In this document: positions 59,739-64,000 of the stretch, in pieces
Numbering within the stretch: the stretch's first letter is position 1
How the letters are laid out: each line of letters opens with the position of its first letter
Origin: JBFHIZ01 sp963666475
GTDB lineage: Bacteria; Bacillota; Clostridia; Lachnospirales; Lachnospiraceae
Assembly (NCBI GenBank): GCA_963666475.2
Contig: OY762821.2
Span: 806,001 to 870,000, forward strand
DNA length: 64,000 bases
Direction: 5' to 3'
The notes under the pieces: generated by a model
The model's input: the letters and a program-made list of their open reading frames with translations, nothing else
Told to the model about the DNA's origin: nothing
The model's database searches: none
Program-made: the position numbers and the translations under genes

Positions 59739-61045
59739 AAAGAGCTTCGGTGACATGTTTCGCAGTTTCTCTGTAGTGGCTTTAATCAAGAAATATTTTG
59801 GCTTGCTTTATGTATGAAAAGCGACTGTAATCTCATGTTGAATTCTTGTGATATACATCCATACGCGAGCAAACCTCTTTTCTATATTGTAATGAGGCAA
59901 TTCTCGCCTGCGATACCGATACGATCTGACCCCTTATTTTGCGTCAGCACTTACGAGCGTAGTGTGCGAGTTAGTACTGCTACGAAAAATACGGAGCGAA
60001 AGCGTGGTCAGGGAGAATCGAGTATCGCAGTGAGAGAACCACGCAATAGAAATGTTTGTGGTGCTGACGATTTATGAAAGAGCTTCGGTGACATGTTTCG
60101 CAGTTTCTCTGTAGTGGCTTTAATCAAGAAATATTTTGGCTTGCTTTATGTATGAAAAGCGACTGTAATCTCATGTTGAATTCTTGTGATATACATCCAT
60201 ACGCGAGCAAACCTCTTTTCTATATTGTAATGAGGCAATTCTCGCCTGCGATACCGATACGACCTGACCCCTTATTTTCCGTCAGCACTTACGAGCGTAG
60301 TGTGCGAGTTAGTACTGCTACGAAAAATACGGAGCAAGAGCGTGGTCAGGGAGAAACGAGTATCGGAGTGAGAGAACCACGCAATAGAAATGTTTGTGGT
60401 GCTGACGATTTATGAAAGAGCTTCGGAGACATGTTTCGCAGTTTCTCTGCATTTAATTAATTCAAGAAATGTATTGATTCGCTTTATGTGTGAAAAGCGA
60501 CTGTAATCTCATGTTGAATTCTTGTGATATACATCCATACGCGAGCAAACCTCTTTTCTATATTGTAATGGGGCAATTCTCGCCTGCGATACCGATGCGA
60601 CCTGACCCCTTATTTTCCGTCAGCACTTACGAGCGTAGTGTGCGAGTTAGTACTGCTACGAAAAATAAGGAGCGAGAGCGTGGTCAGGGAGAATGGAGTA
60701 TCGCAGTGAGAGAACCACGAAATAGAAATGTTTGTGGTGCTGACGATTTATGAAAGAGCTTCGGTGACATGTTTCGCAGTTTCTCTGTAGTGGCTTTAAT
60801 CAAGAAATATTTTGGCTTGCTTTATGTATGAAAAGCGACTGTAATCTCATGTTGAATTCTTGTGATATACATCCATACGCGAGCAAACCTCTTTTCTATA
60901 TTGTAATGAGGCAATTCTCGCCTGCGATACCGATGCGGCCTGACCCCTTATTTTGCGTCAGCACTTACGAGCGTAGTGTGCGAGTTAGTACTGCTACGAA
61001 AAATACGGAGCGAGAGCGTGGTCAGGGAGAAACGAGTATCGGAGT
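59732..61045. repeat. Repeat locus 2, three 338-bp units plus a truncated fourth
   Basis: Units start at 59732, 60070 and 60408 (exactly 338 bp each) and 60746; the fourth breaks off after GAGTATCGGAGTGAGA near 61045. Both head modules seen at locus 1 occur here as well, mixed between units, as expected from recombination within a family. The orientation is the same as at locus 1. Confidence 0.9.
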
Positions 61046-61061
61046 GAGAAGTTCACAATAG

Positions 61062-61460
61062 AAATAACAACAGAAATAACACGTAATGCAATTTAAAGAA
61101 GGTGACCGTAGTCTCAGTGTTTGGGCAATTTTGAGATGAAATATGCAATATTGCCCAGACACTACAAATATTCGTTATATTAATGGTAGAATAGGGGGTG
61201 CTAAGTCACTCTTTATAGAAGATTGGGCATATGTAGAAGATGAAATAAATTATTGACTAATTATTCAATATAAATGGGCAAATGAAGGCAGATATTAGCG
61301 GTCAATGTCCATAGCGTTAATTAAATGAGAATATCTAGATTGGATTAGGCTTTATTTAAGCATTTAGAACATGTATGAAAGATGCTGAAATCATATGTTG
61401 GGAAAATAACGGTCATAAAAATAGTATTTGTCCAAAGGGGAGGGATATTCCAACCTTGTG
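61062..61460. other. Noncoding stretch with repeated TGGGCA-like words (region C)
   Basis: No gene is visible. Words: TTTGGGCAAT (61120), ATTGCCCAGA (61150), ATTGGGCATA (61222), AATGGGCAAA (61273), GTTGGGAAAA (61398) and TTTGTCCAAA (61427). GGTCAAT (61300) and GGTCAT also occur. It lies between repeat locus 2 and the hrcA promoter. Confidence 0.5.
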
Positions 61461-61473
61461 TACATTTCTGGGA

Positions 61474-61513
61474 TGAAAGCCAATGAAAGCCAATGGAAGA
61501 CTGAAAGCCAATG
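61474..61513 (+). repeat. Triple TGAAAGCCAA direct repeat upstream of hrcA
   Basis: TGAAAGCCAA occurs at 61474, 61484 and 61502, about 60-95 bp ahead of the -35 box. It could be an activator site or slippage-derived sequence. Confidence 0.55.
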
Positions 61514-61567
61514 AAATATATGCAAGTGTGTTCACAGGATTTTTATAAATATTTTATAGTTAAGTGG

Positions 61568-61596
61568 TTGACATGGAATATGGAACATGATAATTT
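61568..61596 (+). promoter_or_regulatory. hrcA operon promoter
   Basis: Perfect TTGACA, 17-nt spacer, TAATTT, a vegetative sigma-type promoter just upstream of CIRCE. Confidence 0.75.
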
Positions 61597-61610
61597 ATTA
61601 AAAGAAGATA

Positions 61611-61637
61611 TTAGCACTCCGTACAAATGAGTGCTAA
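61611..61637. promoter_or_regulatory. CIRCE operator
   Basis: TTAGCACTC-N9-GAGTGCTAA, a perfect match to the HrcA-binding element. It is positioned at the start of the transcript of hrcA-grpE-dnaK. Confidence 0.98.
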
Positions 61638-61658
61638 CAACCGGAAAGGAGCCAAGGG

Positions 61659-62714
61659 ATGCAGTTGGATGACCGCAAGATAAAAATTTTACATGCAGTG
61701 ATCAGAAATTATCTGGAAACTGGTGAACCGGTTGGCTCGCGCACCATTTCAAAGTTTACGGATTTGAATTTAAGTTCGGCAACGATCCGAAATGAAATGG
61801 CAGACTTAGAGGAAATGGGATTTATTGTTCAACCCCATACATCATCTGGGCGTATTCCTTCTGATAAAGGATATCGGTTATATGTTGACTCTCTGATGGA
61901 AGAACAAAAAGCGGAAGTCACACAAATGAAAGAACTTCTTCTAGAAAAAGAAGATAAGATGGAACAGCTTTTGAAGAATGTTGTGAAGCTTTTAGCGGTA
62001 AACACAGAGTATGCAACGATGATTACAACACCAAGCACATATGGAAGTAAGCTTAAGTTCATTCAGCTTTCCAGGGTAGATGACTATCAGTTAGTGGCAG
62101 TAATTGTCACGGAATGCAATATGATTAAAAACAACATTATTGATATTGATGAGCCGTTGGATGATGAAACACTATTAAAACTGAATATTTTATTGAATTC
62201 GAATTTGAATGGAAAAGTCATTGAAGAGATTAATTTGGCAATGATTACCAAACTAAAGAACCAGGCAGGTATTCACAGCGAACTGGTCGGATATGTTATG
62301 GATGCAGTTGGAGAGTCTATTAAGGATGAGGACTTAGAGATTTATACAAGTGGTACTAATAACATATTTAAGTATCCTGAAATCAGCGATAAGGGTCGCG
62401 CGAGTGACATTATACATACATTTGAAGAAAAGAAATTATTGACTACATTGATGAGCTCACCGCTTACAGAAGAAGAAGCGGCAAGAGGAATTAAGATCTA
62501 TATTGGAGAAGAAACTCCAATTGGAAGTATGAAGGACTGTAGTGTGGTAACCGCATCCTATGAGTTGGAAGACGGAATACAGGGAACCATCGGAATTGTT
62601 GGGCCAAAGAGAATGAATTATGAAAAAGTAGTTGAAACCTTAAAAACGGTACAAAATCAACTCGATTCATTATATAAAAAGAAAGAACCCGGAAAGGATG
62701 AAAAGAAAACGTGA
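61659..62714 (+). CDS. hrcA: Heat-shock repressor HrcA
   Basis: A 351-residue repressor that binds CIRCE and is kept active by GroEL. The N-terminal winged helix is LDDRKIKILHAVIRNYLETG, then SSATIRNEMADLEEMG. A GAF-like effector domain and the C-terminal IYIGEETP and GTIGIVGPKRMNYEKV follow. AAAGGAG lies upstream. The stop overlaps the grpE start. Confidence 0.97.
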   Translation: MQLDDRKIKILHAVIRNYLETGEPVGSRTISKFTDLNLSSATIRNEMADLEEMGFIVQPHTSSGRIPSDKGYRLYVDSLMEEQKAEVTQMKELLLEKEDKMEQLLKNVVKLLAVNTEYATMITTPSTYGSKLKFIQLSRVDDYQLVAVIVTECNMIKNNIIDIDEPLDDETLLKLNILLNSNLNGKVIEEINLAMITKLKNQAGIHSELVGYVMDAVGESIKDEDLEIYTSGTNNIFKYPEISDKGRASDIIHTFEEKKLLTTLMSSPLTEEEAARGIKIYIGEETPIGSMKDCSVVTASYELEDGIQGTIGIVGPKRMNYEKVVETLKTVQNQLDSLYKKKEPGKDEKKT

Positions 62715-63361
62715 ATAAAGACGAATTGCGAAGAGAAGCGGAAGCACATTCAGAGGAATTGATGGTTGAAGAACCTGAAGTGAATGTTGAGGAAAACGTG
62801 GATACTGAAGACTACACAGAATCTTCGGAAAATACAGAAGATGATGATGTAGATACAGAAGAGATGGAAGAAACCGAAGAGAAAAAGAGATTTTCTAAAA
62901 AAGCTTCAAAGAAAAAAGAAGATAAGGCAAAAGAAAAGATTGAAGAACTCGAAGGCCGATATATGAGACAGCTTGCAGAGTTTGAAAACTTCAGAAAGCG
63001 TACAGAAATTGAAAAATCAAGAATGTTCGATATGGGAGCAAAAAGTGTATTGGAAAAAGTGCTTCCAGTTGTAGACAATTTTGAACGTGGATTAAAAAGT
63101 CTACCAGAGGACAAAGCTGAAGATCCTTTCGTAGATGGAATGAATAAAGTTTACAAACAATTATTATCTGAATTAGAAGGAATCGGTGTAGTGCCAATTC
63201 CGGCAGTAGGAGAAGCGTTTGATCCTGAGGTTCACAATGCGGTTATGCAAGTAAGTAGTGAAGAATACGAAGAAGGTATAGTTGCACAAGAACTGTTGAA
63301 AGGTTACAAATATAAAAATACTGTGGTTCGTCACAGTATGGTTGCAGTTGTCAATGAATAA
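62711..63361 (+). CDS. grpE: Nucleotide exchange factor GrpE
   Basis: A 216-residue DnaK cochaperone. The first 75 residues are very acidic and disordered, followed by the long dimer helix (LEGRYMRQLAEFENFRKRTE) and the beta-wing domain (PAVGEAFDPEVHNAVMQVSS). The start is GTG at 62711, overlapping the hrcA stop by 4 bp, which implies translational coupling. Confidence 0.96.
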   Translation: MNKDELRREAEAHSEELMVEEPEVNVEENVDTEDYTESSENTEDDDVDTEEMEETEEKKRFSKKASKKKEDKAKEKIEELEGRYMRQLAEFENFRKRTEIEKSRMFDMGAKSVLEKVLPVVDNFERGLKSLPEDKAEDPFVDGMNKVYKQLLSELEGIGVVPIPAVGEAFDPEVHNAVMQVSSEEYEEGIVAQELLKGYKYKNTVVRHSMVAVVNE

Positions 63362-63405
63362 ATAGAAAGAAATCGAATCAGATTATAAAATGGAGGATAA
63401 AAGAA

Positions 63406-64000
63406 ATGGCAAAGATCATTGGAATTGACTTAGGAACTACAAACTCATGCGTAGCTGTTATGGAAGGTGGAAAACCTACTGTAATCGCAAATACAGAAGG
63501 AAGCCGTACTACACCATCTGTTGTGGCATTTACTAAAACTGGAGAACGTTTAGTAGGAGAAGCTGCGAAACGTCAGGCTGTTACAAATGCAGACAAAACA
63601 ATTTCTTCAATCAAAAGAGAAATGGGAACAGATCACAAAACTGCAATTGATGATAAAAAATATTCACCACAGGAAATTTCTGCAATGATTCTTCAAAAAC
63701 TGAAAGCTGATGCAGAAAGTTATTTGGGAGAAAAAGTAACTGAAGCAGTTATTACAGTACCTGCTTACTTCAATGATGCACAGAGACAGGCAACAAAAGA
63801 CGCTGGAAAAATCGCTGGACTTGAAGTAAAACGTATTATCAACGAACCAACAGCTGCAGCTCTTGCATATGGTCTTGACAACGAACACGAACAAAAAATC
63901 ATGGTATATGACCTTGGTGGTGGTACATTTGACGTTTCTATTATTGAAATTGGTGATGGAGTTATCGAAGTATTGTCTACAAGTGGTGACAACCGTTTAG
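63406..64000 (+). CDS. dnaK: Chaperone DnaK (5' part)
   Basis: Hsp70 ATPase. The reading frame is open from ATG at 63406 (GGAGG 9 nt upstream) to the window edge, about 198 codons. It shows the first phosphate loop IGIDLGTTNSCVAVMEGG, VITVPAYFNDAQRQATKDAG and the second phosphate loop YDLGGGTFDVSI, all in the nucleotide-binding domain. The substrate-binding part is beyond the window. Confidence 0.98.
   Translation, partial: MAKIIGIDLGTTNSCVAVMEGGKPTVIANTEGSRTTPSVVAFTKTGERLVGEAAKRQAVTNADKTISSIKREMGTDHKTAIDDKKYSPQEISAMILQKLKADAESYLGEKVTEAVITVPAYFNDAQRQATKDAGKIAGLEVKRIINEPTAAALAYGLDNEHEQKIMVYDLGGGTFDVSIIEIGDGVIEVLSTSGDNRL

Overview
The window is AT-rich, densely coded Firmicute DNA, most likely from a strictly anaerobic Clostridia member of the Lachnospiraceae type. 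Supporting signs are a type III glutamine synthetase, an ANTAR regulator next to nitrogen genes, LL-diaminopimelate aminotransferase (DapL), MecA, pyruvate formate-lyase with its activase, a CIRCE-controlled hrcA-grpE-dnaK operon, a sortase, AGGAGG ribosome binding sites throughout and no respiratory genes. No tRNA, rRNA, prophage, insertion sequence or CRISPR array was seen.

Layout. 0-4 kb (minus strand): an ammonium transporter fused to P-II, cut by the left edge, and glnN, whose leader carries a dual-hairpin ANTAR antiterminator overlapping a terminator. 4-14.7 kb (plus): a tightly packed run of a GlnA-family synthetase, an ANTAR regulator, purF, carA, carB, pyrG and dapL. It joins glutamine synthesis to three glutamine-consuming amidotransferases. 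14.7-22.4 kb: small stand-alone genes (DUF1858, Nudix, AEC permease, orphan trpB, AlaX-type editing protein, DUF6062, MATE pump, DUF951). 25.1-30.2 kb: rpsF-ssb-rpsR, then gdpP-rplI-dnaB. 30.2-34.7 kb (minus): a 55-residue ferredoxin too short for routine ORF calling, pflA, a split pyruvate formate-lyase (682-residue catalytic chain plus 85-residue glycyl-radical chain) and mecA. 35-41.3 kb: a cell-surface block (GH18 protein, sorting-signal protein, class B sortase, aminotransferase, UppP). 41.4-46 kb: pstSCAB-phoU behind a Pho-box-like repeat. 46-48.6 kb: two MinD/ferredoxin ATPases flanked by two NifX-like proteins. 48.7-54.6 kb: an oligosaccharide ABC importer, malQ and a LacI regulator with a matching operator. 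54.8-59.1 kb: a Na/Pi cotransporter with a Pho-box-like repeat, and a PhoB/PhoR-like pair. 61.5-64 kb: hrcA-grpE-dnaK, cut by the right edge.

The most unusual content is noncoding. Two large repeat loci (22.46-25.04 kb and 59.12-61.05 kb) share one architecture: short tandem units in inverted orientation, a head-to-head junction identical over 111 bp, then tandem 338-340-bp units that can form alternative inverted-repeat folds. The short units are diverged reverse-complement relatives of the head of the long unit. A second noncoding pattern, a TTTGGGCAAA-like word in both orientations, is concentrated in three gene-free stretches (16.67-17.0, 57.33-57.6 and 61.1-61.44 kb).

Several systems appear to be wired locally. 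The ANTAR protein is the natural partner of the glnN leader. The PhoB-like regulator probably acts on both Pho boxes. The LacI regulator probably represses its own sugar operon. HrcA represses its own operon through CIRCE.
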